Below are positions 27,361-37,267 of a DNA stretch of 64,000 nucleotides, in pieces. The DNA is from Formosa agariphila KMM 3901. Its GTDB lineage: Bacteria > Bacteroidota > Bacteroidia > Flavobacteriales > Flavobacteriaceae. The stretch lies in assembly GCF_000723205.1 (NCBI RefSeq), contig NZ_HG315671.1:2920940-2984939 (forward strand). The letters run 5' to 3'. The notes under the pieces are model-generated. The model did no database searches. It was not told the origin of the DNA and worked only from the letters and a program-made list of their open reading frames with translations. A program made the position numbers and the translations under genes. The stretch's first letter is position 1, and each line of letters opens with the position of its first letter.

Positions 27361-30300
27361 AAAATCCAAAGCCTAGACCAAAAGAAACGCGCACACCATC
27401 TACCGAGTTAAACACACCCAGGTTAGCTGTTAAAAGTTCTGCGCCGTTAACAAATAGTCCACCGCCATACGAGTTATGCCATTTATCTGTTTCGTCTTGA
27501 GACAACCACACACGACCATAATCGAAGCTACCATAAACGCCTAATTTAACAGGTAGTATAGGCGTTTTTAAATTGGTTAAACTATACCTAATATCTGTAT
27601 TCTGATAAAAAGCGCGTTTTCCTGTAAATCGCTGATTCCTAAACCCGCGTAAACCGTCATCTCCTCCTATTGCTGCGGCCTGATAAAACTCGTATTCATT
27701 CCCTATATTTAGATGCGCTTTTAGGGTTGTCGCTAAAACCAAACGGCCAGAATAGTTTAATCGATGTGCTAATCCCAATTTAGGAATTACATACCCATAT
27801 CCACGTCCGTGAATATCTAAATTCTGACTATAGCCTGTTTCTAAATCGAATAAAAGTCCAACTGTTGGATAAGCTTTGTTATCGTAATTTGTAAAATGGT
27901 ACGCCCCGTGAATTCCAGCAAATTGCACTTCATCAAAAATATAATCTGGTAAGGTATCGCCATTATCTTCTACATATCTACCTGAAGCATTATGCACTTC
28001 TGTGGTTTCGTAATGAATCCCAAAATCTATGATACTACCACGCAACGAATTCCAAACTAAAGACGGTGCAATACCAAATGTTCTTACTTTTACACGATTG
28101 TAATCGATTCCTAAGTCGTCGTCGAAATTTGATGTTTCATTTCCATATCCGAAAAAATTCAACGTATAATTCGGACTCTGAAAATCGGCTTGAAGTTTAA
28201 GATTTAAATGTCCTACAACATGTGCAAATTCTCCACTATACGATACCTCATAACCATTAGTAGCAAAATAATACGCGGCTTTAATTTTATGCTGACTCGT
28301 AAACGGATTACGCTCAAAACCATATGTTGTATATGTATTTGAAACTCCTAATTTTAAACCATCGTCTGGATTAGCACCTATAAGCGGTACTAATTGATTG
28401 GTATTATTTTTAAATTTCTTGTAATTGTAAACCTGTGTTTCGTAATCGTCTGTTAATTTTATTTTAGCAGATTTAGCGTTTAACGTAGTATTTTTCTTTG
28501 ATTTATAATCGTAAATCACAATATTCTTACCATGTTCAACTTGGTAATCATCGTTGTTTTGGCCACCAATTAATCGGATTTTAATGCGCTTACTTTTCCC
28601 CGAAACTTTAAATGTATCATCATCGTCTAAACCATAAACCCAAATTTCTTTAGTAACCTTAGGGTCGTAAATTTTATGATGAAATAGATCTTTAATTGTA
28701 TCGTCTTTTTTCCGCAATACAGAAACCTCTACTTTACCATCGTCCAATCCTTTAACAGACACATAATCATCCTTATTGGTTCCGGTAACCACAGCAAATT
28801 TACTCACCAACTTAAAGTAGCGATCCGAGATATCTTTTAGATTTTTTCGTCTTGATTTTACAAGGTCTTTTATTTTTAACACCGATTCGTCTTGAACTTC
28901 TTTAGGAAGTTTTGAAAACGCTTCATTGATAACCTCATCTGTTATGTGCTTTTGAATATATGCTACTTGTTCATCCCAAACCGATTTATCGATATCGGTT
29001 AAAAAGGCAACATCTAACGGATAAGGTTCGGCATTTACACCTTTTACATCTCTTAACGCTTCATCGTAACTTCTTAGTACACGAGCCGCAGGAATAAGAG
29101 CAACACCTGCGCTTAACATTAAACCTTCGGACATTTTAGAAAATGCTTGATCCCGATCTCTTGGCAAGGCCTTATAAATGGTTTTTCCATCCTCTTTAAA
29201 TTCTAACCAACGCCATTGGTCATAATGCCGATCCCAATCGCCAATAAGCATATCGAACAAACGTGATTTTATAAAATTAACTTGATCAATAGCAACATCT
29301 TCATCTGAGTGAATCTCCTCAAACAAATCCATCGTACTAATAATCTCGCCTGTAAAATTGCCATCGGCTAGATTCATATGACCTTCAGACGCATGTTCTT
29401 CAAAAAAGTAAAGTTCATTCCCGAATTCATCGTTATAATCCATTAACCCATTTTGTTTGGGCATATAATATAATTCCGGATTTAAGTGATAGACACCAAC
29501 GGCATCAGACAACACCCCAATAGTTAAAGGTGCATACGGGTGAGCGCCAGTAAAGACATCGGCAACTAAAGCTTCGGTCTCTGTATCGTCAAACTGTCCT
29601 TCTACATATTGATCGCGAAACATGGAAGCTTGTATGTATTGCGTCGCACTCTTTCTAAGCGCACGCATAACGTATTGTGTGCCGTCTTTATCCTCTAAAC
29701 GTAGAGAACGTGATTGTGTTCCTCCTCCTTTTCTTACAGGTTTTAATCCGCCTTTAAGCGTATCTAAATTAACCGTTTTTGCTTGGACATCTGTACTGTA
29801 ATAGTCTCGAAAACGTTCGCCCCATAGAAATTTGTAAAATGAAGATTTTGTGGTTTCTGCTTTAGTAAAAACGGAAGAAGAAATAGAATCTGTAAACTGT
29901 TTTGGATAATTTGTGACATCTCGTGGTTCTGGCTTATGGATTTGAGATTTAAATACCACAGCATTAGTTTCGGCTTTTACAAACTGCACATCGGACGCTT
30001 GATCTTTATGAATATTTAATACAGCATAACCATTTGCTCCTAATCCAAATTGATCGTCTCTATGTGTTCTTACTCCAGTGGTTTTAGAACCAGAACCACT
30101 AATAATTTGCGTTAAATTATCTGATTGTATAAATTGTAAACTATGCTCGTGTCCCGAGATAAAAATAACATTATCATTTTGCTGTGCGGATGCAATTAGG
30201 TTTTTACGTAAATCGTTATAAAACCAATTAGACATATCGGCATTAGAAATACCAGTCGTTGTACGCAGTATATTTTTAACCGTTCCTAAAACGGGCAAAG

Positions 30301-31015
30301 GTTTCATATGATCGGCAAATGTGTATTGTCCATTATGTGGACCATTACTAAACATAGGATGGTGAATCGCTACTAAAGTGGTTTTCCCTCTAGCCTTCTT
30401 AATTTCACTTTTAAACTCGTCTAAAAACTGTTCTCGTGTTTTAATATCACAATCGTCGTTTATTGTCGGTTGCCTGTTCCAATTGGTAATGTACCATTGC
30501 GAGTCTACAAGAATTAACACCACATCATCGCTAATATTAATACGTTCGATACCACAACCATCTTCAGGTTGAAATGTGTTTTTACCTAAAGCATCTTCCA
30601 CTAATTTCTCCTGCCGTTTAAGTCCTTTTAAACCGCTATACCAGTCGTGATTTCCAGGAATAACATATACAGATCCTGGGAATTTTTTTGCAACTTCTAA
30701 CTGCAAGTCCATAGCCAGTTTAGCATCGTCATGTCCTTTTTCATCTTCGGCAGGAAACCCTTTTGGATAGATATTATCGCCTAAAAAAAACAATAAATCT
30801 TCTTTGTCTGCTAATGCAAACTGCTTTTCCATCTCTAACAAGGCTTTTGGCGCCTTTCCGTTTTCTGGTTTTCCGGCATCGCCAACCAAAAACACATTTA
30901 AAGTTTCTGTATTTATATCTTGTAATGGTTCAGGACTAACAGATACATGGCTAGACTCTAATGTCGCGCAACCGGTAAGACTTATAAAAAATAATAAGAG
31001 TAGAATTTTATTCAT
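27359..31015 (-). CDS. Lipoprotein: metallophosphatase + possible kinase-like segment + Omp85-like barrel
   Basis: A 1218-residue exported lipoprotein (lipobox LTGC, Cys16). Residues 40-345 form a calcineurin-like metallophosphatase with GDAG 45-48, GDN 79-81, GNHD 121-124, HH 218-219 and GHEH 288-291. Residues about 425-640 contain a strand-rich start (RSLRLEDKDGTQYVMRALRK), then DWDRHYDQW near 593 and PRDRDQAF near 617. This resembles the catalytic loop and metal-binding motif of HipA/CotH/Fam20-like kinases; that reading is inference. The last 300 or so residues form an outer-membrane barrel with the Omp85-like GGDDGLRGFRNQRFTGKR motif and a terminal aromatic Phe. It is the last gene of a three-gene operon, 17 bases after the GAF gene. 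Confidence 0.9.
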   Translation of the reverse strand: MNKILLLLFFISLTGCATLESSHVSVSPEPLQDINTETLNVFLVGDAGKPENGKAPKALLEMEKQFALADKEDLLFFLGDNIYPKGFPAEDEKGHDDAKLAMDLQLEVAKKFPGSVYVIPGNHDWYSGLKGLKRQEKLVEDALGKNTFQPEDGCGIERINISDDVVLILVDSQWYITNWNRQPTINDDCDIKTREQFLDEFKSEIKKARGKTTLVAIHHPMFSNGPHNGQYTFADHMKPLPVLGTVKNILRTTTGISNADMSNWFYNDLRKNLIASAQQNDNVIFISGHEHSLQFIQSDNLTQIISGSGSKTTGVRTHRDDQFGLGANGYAVLNIHKDQASDVQFVKAETNAVVFKSQIHKPEPRDVTNYPKQFTDSISSSVFTKAETTKSSFYKFLWGERFRDYYSTDVQAKTVNLDTLKGGLKPVRKGGGTQSRSLRLEDKDGTQYVMRALRKSATQYIQASMFRDQYVEGQFDDTETEALVADVFTGAHPYAPLTIGVLSDAVGVYHLNPELYYMPKQNGLMDYNDEFGNELYFFEEHASEGHMNLADGNFTGEIISTMDLFEEIHSDEDVAIDQVNFIKSRLFDMLIGDWDRHYDQWRWLEFKEDGKTIYKALPRDRDQAFSKMSEGLMLSAGVALIPAARVLRSYDEALRDVKGVNAEPYPLDVAFLTDIDKSVWDEQVAYIQKHITDEVINEAFSKLPKEVQDESVLKIKDLVKSRRKNLKDISDRYFKLVSKFAVVTGTNKDDYVSVKGLDDGKVEVSVLRKKDDTIKDLFHHKIYDPKVTKEIWVYGLDDDDTFKVSGKSKRIKIRLIGGQNNDDYQVEHGKNIVIYDYKSKKNTTLNAKSAKIKLTDDYETQVYNYKKFKNNTNQLVPLIGANPDDGLKLGVSNTYTTYGFERNPFTSQHKIKAAYYFATNGYEVSYSGEFAHVVGHLNLKLQADFQSPNYTLNFFGYGNETSNFDDDLGIDYNRVKVRTFGIAPSLVWNSLRGSIIDFGIHYETTEVHNASGRYVEDNGDTLPDYIFDEVQFAGIHGAYHFTNYDNKAYPTVGLLFDLETGYSQNLDIHGRGYGYVIPKLGLAHRLNYSGRLVLATTLKAHLNIGNEYEFYQAAAIGGDDGLRGFRNQRFTGKRAFYQNTDIRYSLTNLKTPILPVKLGVYGSFDYGRVWLSQDETDKWHNSYGGGLFVNGAELLTANLGVFNSVDGVRVSFGLGFGF

Positions 31016-31032
31016 ATACTATAACAATCTAT

Positions 31033-33378
31033 TTATAAAGTTGCTTCAATGTCTTCTATAGAAAACACTTTTTCATTCAACATAAGGTTTGGATTTATAT
31101 CTGCACGAATGGCCTTAATCCCACTAGCACCTTGAAGTTCTTCGACCTCGACAATTTCTATATGATCGCCAATGTAATTTTTAGATTGCAGAAATTCGAA
31201 ATAACTTAAATACTCACGCTCTATGCTGTTTGTAGAAAAGACGACACATAATTTATGTGGTTGTGTAATACGTTCGGTAGTGCCTTTTATCACGGCTTTA
31301 TCGATACGTTTTTTAATCATTTCGTAACGCACATTATACGCTCCATCTACATCGAATTGTTTTTCGTCTATACGGTATCTAATTGTTAACGGCACATCGT
31401 AAACCAAAATAAGCGATGCCACATCTAGTTTTACAGGAAATGACTCTTGACTTTTATAATACAAAGATTCCATTTCGCACATCACTTGAAGTTGCCACAG
31501 TCTTAAATTGTAAATATCCGATTCATGATATTCGCCATTTTCAACTATAGATTGACCAACATACATATTATGCTCAATACCATCTGTTTTAAATTTCTCG
31601 AAAAAATGCGGAAATATAGCTTGTGCTTTAAGTTGTTGTTTATCTAGAAAAACAGATAGATTTTTATTGATAATATTAATCGTTTGGTCGTACTGTTTCC
31701 TTGCAACATAAAAGGATTGTTTTTCTTCACCTAAAGCCTCAAGAAATTTATTTATAGTATTATGATCTGATGCCGATGCTTTTAAATGACGAAATAAAGG
31801 GTAAATATCCCTTTCGAAAAACAAATGAATTTCTTGTTCTGTATTGTTATTAAAATCGACATCTAGTTCGTAAATCTGTTTGTCTATTTTATAAATAAGT
31901 TGCTCATAAAATGGCATGCTTTTTTCTAACAACAACTCTTGAAGTATAGTTTTTGTTTGATTTAGAGCCATTTGTAAATCTTCCTGAATGGCACGATTTC
32001 TCGCTACCGAAGATCCTACAATATCTATTTGTCCATAAAGCGGCAGTACATCTTCGAAAGTAATTTCGTTAAAATTCGCTGATTTCCCATCATTTCTATC
32101 TTGAATAAATCTATGTGCTTCTTCGATAAATCGCCATTCTACAGCAGGATGAATAGATGTACATTGATTCTGTATTACGGCCTTTATTTCATTTTCATAT
32201 TCTGCAATAGAACGTTTTGAATGGCTTAAAATAAAAGGCATAATTGTATCTAACTTCACCTTATTTATATCATTTAATTGATTGACTTTATAAGCTGCCA
32301 TTTCTACAATAAACTGCAGTTTCCCTTCTATAACGATAGGTAATAATATGGCACTTTTAAATCCTTTTTCTAATAACATTTCACTTAGCACATCGCCATG
32401 GGAATGCTTAGCATAATTAGGTACGTTAGATAATACAACAGGAAGGTGCTTCTCAAACAATTGATTATACACATATTTACAAGCATACGATTTACATGAA
32501 ATGGAATCGCCTTTTCGTAATGTTAACGCTCCCATATCCTCACCAAACGGGCGAATTAAAGAATCGCCATCTACAATATAATTTCCAACTTCAAGATCTT
32601 CAATATTGAATATATTTCGAACATCTTGTAAAATCATATTCGTGTTTTTCGCACTTGCTTGAATTAAATGCGTTTTAAACTCATCTATTTTACCATCTAG
32701 CGTAATATCTATCATACTCAGAATTCCAAAACCATCAATAGTCCAAGAATTATCTGGAAAGTAGCGTCTCCAGACACTTTCATCTTGTGCATGTTCTAGA
32801 AGTTCGTCTAAAATTTCAGGAGTAATTTCTACGGCATTTCCATTAGGATATATGTCTATAAAATCGGCATTAAATGTAACTCTATAGGTTCTTGGTTTCC
32901 CATTGGCATCGTTTAAACGGATTTGCTTAGGTCTGTCGAAATCGACATTAAAACCGTAATACTGATTTAAAATTATAGCATAAGGATTTAGATCTATAGA
33001 ATCTTCATTGTCTTTATACAGTTTTCTTAAAACCGAATTTACGTCGGAAGTTGTACTTTCTATTATACTTTTTAAGCGTTTAGATAAATAGAAATATTGA
33101 TTTGAATATGGAAATAAAGCAGCTTTAATTTCGTTGCTACCTAAAGCTGAAGGAAACAAAAACGACATAATCTCTTCGACTTCCTTTTTATAAGATTTGA
33201 ATCCTTCTAACGAAGAAATTCCTGAAACCAGTTCTGTATTCTTCTCTAAAATAGACAATACCTCTTTCGCTTGGAGTTTATCCATAGCGTTTCCAGACAC
33301 TAACAATTCTTCAAATTTCAATTTTAAAGATTTGAAGGATATTATGGGTTGAAATGGTCCTGATATAAGTTGTTCCAT
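31033..33378 (-). CDS. GAF-domain-like 781-aa protein
   Basis: A large soluble protein without signal peptide or membrane segment. Around residues 320-400 a GAF-like segment is visible (FKSAILLPIVIEGKLQFIVEM, followed by a helix). The rest is mostly helical with no enzyme motif recognised. There is no cyclase, kinase or GGDEF signature. Six bases separate it from the upstream HD-membrane protein gene and 17 from the downstream metallophosphatase-barrel gene, so the three are almost certainly one operon. A role as cytosolic small-molecule sensor for the HD-membrane protein is inference from this linkage. Confidence 0.85.
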   Translation of the reverse strand: MEQLISGPFQPIISFKSLKLKFEELLVSGNAMDKLQAKEVLSILEKNTELVSGISSLEGFKSYKKEVEEIMSFLFPSALGSNEIKAALFPYSNQYFYLSKRLKSIIESTTSDVNSVLRKLYKDNEDSIDLNPYAIILNQYYGFNVDFDRPKQIRLNDANGKPRTYRVTFNADFIDIYPNGNAVEITPEILDELLEHAQDESVWRRYFPDNSWTIDGFGILSMIDITLDGKIDEFKTHLIQASAKNTNMILQDVRNIFNIEDLEVGNYIVDGDSLIRPFGEDMGALTLRKGDSISCKSYACKYVYNQLFEKHLPVVLSNVPNYAKHSHGDVLSEMLLEKGFKSAILLPIVIEGKLQFIVEMAAYKVNQLNDINKVKLDTIMPFILSHSKRSIAEYENEIKAVIQNQCTSIHPAVEWRFIEEAHRFIQDRNDGKSANFNEITFEDVLPLYGQIDIVGSSVARNRAIQEDLQMALNQTKTILQELLLEKSMPFYEQLIYKIDKQIYELDVDFNNNTEQEIHLFFERDIYPLFRHLKASASDHNTINKFLEALGEEKQSFYVARKQYDQTINIINKNLSVFLDKQQLKAQAIFPHFFEKFKTDGIEHNMYVGQSIVENGEYHESDIYNLRLWQLQVMCEMESLYYKSQESFPVKLDVASLILVYDVPLTIRYRIDEKQFDVDGAYNVRYEMIKKRIDKAVIKGTTERITQPHKLCVVFSTNSIEREYLSYFEFLQSKNYIGDHIEIVEVEELQGASGIKAIRADINPNLMLNEKVFSIEDIEATL

Positions 33379-33384
33379 AGTTTT

Positions 33385-34554
33385 TTAGGTCACGTTTGCA
33401 AAAAAATGATAGCTCAAAATAAATGACAATGCAGATATTATAATACCAATCATAAACACGGTATATGTTAATCTCAACAATCTATATTTCCGTTCTAAGA
33501 CCAAGCCTAAATAATATAAATCTTTAGTTAAAGCGTTATACATTGTATCCTCATGCCCCATTAAATAGTCGATTCCCCACTCGAAATCTTTCAAACTCAT
33601 TTTATAAAAATTTCCAAAGAATAGAATATTTGTCTGGTTAGACATAATCATCTCTTTAGTTACTGTTGAATTAGACACATTAGGTCGTGTAGAAATTACA
33701 GAAAGTACGATTGAACTGACACTGAAAATTAAAAGCACTAAAGTTGGGTAGACTAGAAATGCATTTGAAGCACTATCTAATTTTGGAACTAAATTCGATA
33801 ATGCAACAGATATAATTATGGCATTTACAGATAGTAAAATATTCGCTTTTGTATCTGCAATAGCACTTAATTGCATATGGTTTCTAAGTGTAGATCGAAA
33901 CATTGTTTCTACACCTCTACCTAAATTTTTCCCTTTAGCTTTTTCAACTTTTTTAGCTTCAATTTTATTTATTTTCTTTTGAAGATTAAAAGCATTCATC
34001 TCCTTTTTAGGTTGTAATTTTACTTGTGCAGATTGGGTATAAAATTTATGTTTCGCAAAAAATTCCTTGTTCTGATTTAACCAATCTAGAACAGGAATAC
34101 TTTGTTCATTTTTATAAATTAATTCTTGACGCAGCTGTTCTGAAGTTTCGAAATAACGCTCTGAAGCCACATGAGCACAGTCGGCATCTTTTATTATTTG
34201 TTCTAATAAAGTCGTAGGAGTTACATCCATTTTTGTAGCCAAAATCAAGTCTTCGATAACAGAAATATCTACCTGAGACATGCCTTTATCTTTTAAGAAT
34301 TGACTTGCAATTTTAGCACTCTCCTCTTCATGACCCGTTTCTACATTTACATAGCCCGTATCGTGAAACCATGCCGCCATTTGTAATAGTTGGGTATCTT
34401 GTTCTGTACAATTTTCCCTTCCGGCAAGTTGTGTAACAGTATCGAGAACACTTTTGGTATGCTCTATATTATGGTAAAAATTTTTAGGAGAAAGCTTGTT
34501 TTCAAATAAATTAGAAACAAATAATTCTGCTTGTTCTAGAAGTTTATTTATCAT
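33385..34554 (-). CDS. HD phosphohydrolase fused to Pycsar-effector-like membrane domain
   Basis: A 389-residue protein. The N-terminal HD domain (about 1-170) shows H28/H32 (YHNIEHT), H64-D65 (WFHDTGY) and D123 (IKDADCAH), a complete metal-binding set. A basic helical linker (about 180-215) leads to a membrane domain starting NHMQLSAIADTKANILLSVN, with segments at about 238-257, 265-288 and 362-385. This C-terminal part matches the PycTM-like family (Pfam-style Pycsar effector, formerly DUF5706). In Pycsar anti-phage systems such a domain is triggered by cyclic pyrimidine nucleotides and disrupts the membrane. No pyrimidine cyclase lies in the window. First gene of the operon. Confidence 0.9.
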   Translation of the reverse strand: MINKLLEQAELFVSNLFENKLSPKNFYHNIEHTKSVLDTVTQLAGRENCTEQDTQLLQMAAWFHDTGYVNVETGHEEESAKIASQFLKDKGMSQVDISVIEDLILATKMDVTPTTLLEQIIKDADCAHVASERYFETSEQLRQELIYKNEQSIPVLDWLNQNKEFFAKHKFYTQSAQVKLQPKKEMNAFNLQKKINKIEAKKVEKAKGKNLGRGVETMFRSTLRNHMQLSAIADTKANILLSVNAIIISVALSNLVPKLDSASNAFLVYPTLVLLIFSVSSIVLSVISTRPNVSNSTVTKEMIMSNQTNILFFGNFYKMSLKDFEWGIDYLMGHEDTMYNALTKDLYYLGLVLERKYRLLRLTYTVFMIGIIISALSFILSYHFFANVT

Positions 34555-34664
34555 GATTTAAAGATAATAATTCTTAATTCAACTCCTGTTAATTATCAGT
34601 GTGAATCGTATATAAGTGGCTTTTTTGAAACTTTCCTTTCATTAAAACCTGAAAATTTACTAAC

Positions 34665-34712
34665 AAAAAAAGCTTAATTAACCAAATACCATTGTATTTA
34701 GCGAATTAAGCT
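34665..34712 (-). terminator. Two-tier hairpin terminator after SHOCT gene
   Basis: An outer 9-bp stem (34671-34679 with 34704-34712) encloses an inner 6-bp stem (34684-34689 with 34694-34699). Seven A on the left give a T run on the minus strand, right after the SHOCT gene. Confidence 0.8.
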
Positions 34713-34735
34713 CTTAAATTATTTACAAATTGGTA

Positions 34736-35545
34736 CTACAATCTGCTTAACAATTCTGCTTTTTTAGTTTCAAACTCATTTTCGGTTAGAATCCCTTTAC
34801 CTTTTAAATCAGCTAGTTTTTCAATTTTACCAAAAATATCTTCTTCCAATTCATTTGTAGTATTCGAGATCTCTTGTATTGGTTCTACTGCTATTGGTTC
34901 TTGTACAAACTGAGGCTGTTCTTGTACCGGAGCATTAGTATTATTTACGTTTTGAGGTGTATTCTGAGAATGTCCGCCTCCTGAAACAATAGGCAACGCA
35001 TCTAAATTAACTGTACCATACTGACTTGTAAAAGTTACAGAATAATTTCCACCTTGTTGTTGTCCTACACCTCCAATGTTATGGTCTAATGTATCGAAAA
35101 CCGTTACTTTTCCGTTTTGCTGAATCGCTAAACGATTAATATTAGAAAATATAGCGTAGCTCATTCCATTCTGACTTCCTGTAGAGTTTGGTGCTCCTAA
35201 ATCGCCCCACCAATTTCCAGAATTCGACTGAAATCCGTTTTGGTTTTGCATTTTAGGTAAAGGCTTGTATTGAATTGCCCCTTGATTGATTAAGTTCGAT
35301 AATTCGTAACAAATTCCATCGACAGTAGCTTTAAGATTATTATTAAACATATCTCCAACCATTGTCATTCCTCCTTGCATCCACTGACCTCCACCACCAA
35401 GCTCGGGGATGTTAAATTGCGCCATTGTACCATTACTTAACATAAGTGCATGTGTTAAATCAGTAACCGCGTTACTGCTAATTCCAAAACGATTTGCAAC
35501 GTTAATCATATTTTGAAAACTAGCATCTGTGAATATTGCGTTCAT
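34736..35545 (-). CDS. SHOCT-domain protein, 269 aa
   Basis: A soluble protein with a Gly/Asn/Gln-rich middle and a C-terminal SHOCT motif (about 238-269: DIFGKIEKLADLKGKGILTENEFETKKAELLSRL in outline, with the conserved L..G.lt..EF...K..LL pattern). SHOCT domains are short oligomerisation modules at protein ends. The N-terminal 190 residues are not recognised. It has its own promoter and terminator and is not part of the upstream operon. Confidence 0.85.
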   Translation of the reverse strand: MNAIFTDASFQNMINVANRFGISSNAVTDLTHALMLSNGTMAQFNIPELGGGGQWMQGGMTMVGDMFNNNLKATVDGICYELSNLINQGAIQYKPLPKMQNQNGFQSNSGNWWGDLGAPNSTGSQNGMSYAIFSNINRLAIQQNGKVTVFDTLDHNIGGVGQQQGGNYSVTFTSQYGTVNLDALPIVSGGGHSQNTPQNVNNTNAPVQEQPQFVQEPIAVEPIQEISNTTNELEEDIFGKIEKLADLKGKGILTENEFETKKAELLSRL

Positions 35546-35593
35546 ATTATTTCTTTCTTTTTCGTTAAAACTAATTATCTAACAATTTTTCTG

Positions 35594-35601
35594 CAAATGT
35601 A
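35594..35601 (-). promoter_or_regulatory. -7 element for SHOCT gene
   Basis: CAAATGTA on plus reads TACATTTG on minus, 48 bases before the ATG at 35545. Confidence 0.6.
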
Positions 35602-35857
35602 ATACTAAGTCCTATCAATACTTATGTTTTCAGTATAAGTTTTCATAAAATTGATAAAAAAAACAACACTTAACCCCTTGATTAAATATTATTTATCTAA
35701 AAGTTTACTTTAAATTAACAGCGCAGCCACTTCTAGTCATTTTATAGCAATCGCTAAAAAAATTGAAATCTGAAATAGTCTCTCGTTTTTATCGAGTGTA
35801 TCATGCATTAGTGCTCTTAATTTTCTGAATCGCATTACTTCACTTTAGAATATTTTT
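35602..35857. other. Divergent intergenic stretch
   Basis: About 250 AT-rich bases between the divergent promoters of the SHOCT gene and the metallophosphoesterase gene. No coding frame, RNA or operator was recognised. Confidence 0.4.
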
Positions 35858-35865
35858 TACCTTTG
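35858..35865 (+). promoter_or_regulatory. -7 element TACCTTTG for metallophosphoesterase
   Basis: An exact TAnnTTTG match 64 bases before the ATG at 35930. Confidence 0.6.
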
Positions 35866-35929
35866 AAATTGAGTTACCCTACATATAACACCGTATTACA
35901 TAGTAAACAATATATAAATCACATTTAAA

Positions 35930-36658
35930 ATGAAAATAGTATTCTTTTCGGATATACATGCAAACTTACCAGCACTCGAATCTTTTTTTAAGGATATTGA
36001 AGCAGAAGGCGTAGATGCCCTGTATTGTTTAGGCGATTTGGTTGGCTATAACATTTGGCCTAACGAGGTTGTAGATGCTATTAGAAAGCGACACATACCT
36101 ACAATTATGGGGAATCATGACGAAGCTTTATTAAAACCTGCACTTACAGAAGCAAAACCCTCTAATAAAGGGTTAACTAGAACGTTAATACGTGAAGACA
36201 ACAGAAACTATCTTATTAGCTTACCTAGACATTTAAAACTATGTTTTGAAACGCAAAACCAGCCTTTTAATCTTTTAATGACACACGGTAGCATGAAAGC
36301 GATTAACGATTATATGGTTGAGGATTACCCTGAACAAGAGGTGTTACACATGATGAATTCTCATACTGCAAATGTTATGTTATGTGGACACACACACAAG
36401 CCTTTTCATCGTGTTATTCAGGATGGCGAAAATTTTAAACATGTAGTAAACATAGGTTCTGTAGGTAAACCAAAAGATGGTGACCCAAGAATTTGCTATG
36501 CTATTTTAGAACTTAATCAAAACACAACGCCTTCTAATCCAGATGCAATTACTGTAACATTTAAGCGAGCAAACTACGACGTAGAAAAAGCGGCAAAAGC
36601 AATAGAACATAGTGATTTTGATAGTGCATTTGCCGACGCTTTAAGACTTGCAAAATAA
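35930..36658 (+). CDS. YfcE/MJ0936-type metallophosphoesterase
   Basis: A 242-residue calcineurin-like phosphoesterase with the full dimetal set: D9 and H11 (FSDIHAN), GDLVG near 37-41, GNHDE near 62-66, THGS near 108 and CGHTHKPF near 144. Such enzymes hydrolyse phosphodiesters; the physiological substrate is unknown. No signal peptide. The DoxX gene follows 23 bases later, probably in the same transcript. Confidence 0.92.
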   Translation: MKIVFFSDIHANLPALESFFKDIEAEGVDALYCLGDLVGYNIWPNEVVDAIRKRHIPTIMGNHDEALLKPALTEAKPSNKGLTRTLIREDNRNYLISLPRHLKLCFETQNQPFNLLMTHGSMKAINDYMVEDYPEQEVLHMMNSHTANVMLCGHTHKPFHRVIQDGENFKHVVNIGSVGKPKDGDPRICYAILELNQNTTPSNPDAITVTFKRANYDVEKAAKAIEHSDFDSAFADALRLAK

Positions 36659-36681
36659 TAAACCCTAAAACACCCACACAA

Positions 36682-37089
36682 ATGCAAAATAAAACCTCTT
36701 ATTTAATTGTTAGATTAGCTATTGGCGTTAGTATGTTCGGCCACGGATTAGTAAGATTACCTAAACTTCAAGCTTTTTCTGATGGTATGCTTAAAAGTTT
36801 CGAAAATTCTATGCTTCCGGAACTACTGACTCTGCCTTTTAGCTATGTGTTACCTGTGTTAGAATTTACTTTTGGGTTATGTCTTATACTGGGACTATTT
36901 ACAAGAGTCTCTGCTATTATAATTTCGGCGGTGTTAATCTCGCTAATTTTCGGTTCTACACTAATTGAAAATTGGGGTGCAATTACAGCACAATTGGTAC
37001 ATATTGCGTTTTCTATTTATCTTATTCATAATATAAACGATAATTCGTTTGCCGTAGATAAGCTCATCAAAAAGGATTCTGACCTATAA
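36682..37089 (+). CDS. DoxX-family membrane protein
   Basis: A 135-residue protein with four hydrophobic segments. The N-terminal RLAIGVSMFGHGLVRLPKL and the central VLPVLEFTFGLCLILGLFTR match the DoxX family. Members are linked to redox or oxidative-stress functions but have no uniform activity. It follows the metallophosphoesterase gene. Confidence 0.88.
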   Translation: MQNKTSYLIVRLAIGVSMFGHGLVRLPKLQAFSDGMLKSFENSMLPELLTLPFSYVLPVLEFTFGLCLILGLFTRVSAIIISAVLISLIFGSTLIENWGAITAQLVHIAFSIYLIHNINDNSFAVDKLIKKDSDL

Positions 37090-37267
37090 ATTAAAATCAC
37101 ATTTCAAGAGACTATCCTGTTGAACATCGTTTTTGTTATGAGGTTTTGATTTTAAAAATTAGTCGCAGCCTTTAGGGAACAATTCTATTACGGAAAGCGT
37201 GGCTGAGGATTACGGTCTTGCTATACATAGTTACGTGGGTTCGCATTTAACTTTGCAATTACTTATG

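Noticed and set aside
33385-34554. Calling this region a complete Pycsar defence system
   Set aside because: No pyrimidine cyclase gene is in the window, and the HD fusion may give a different role. Only effector-domain similarity is claimed.
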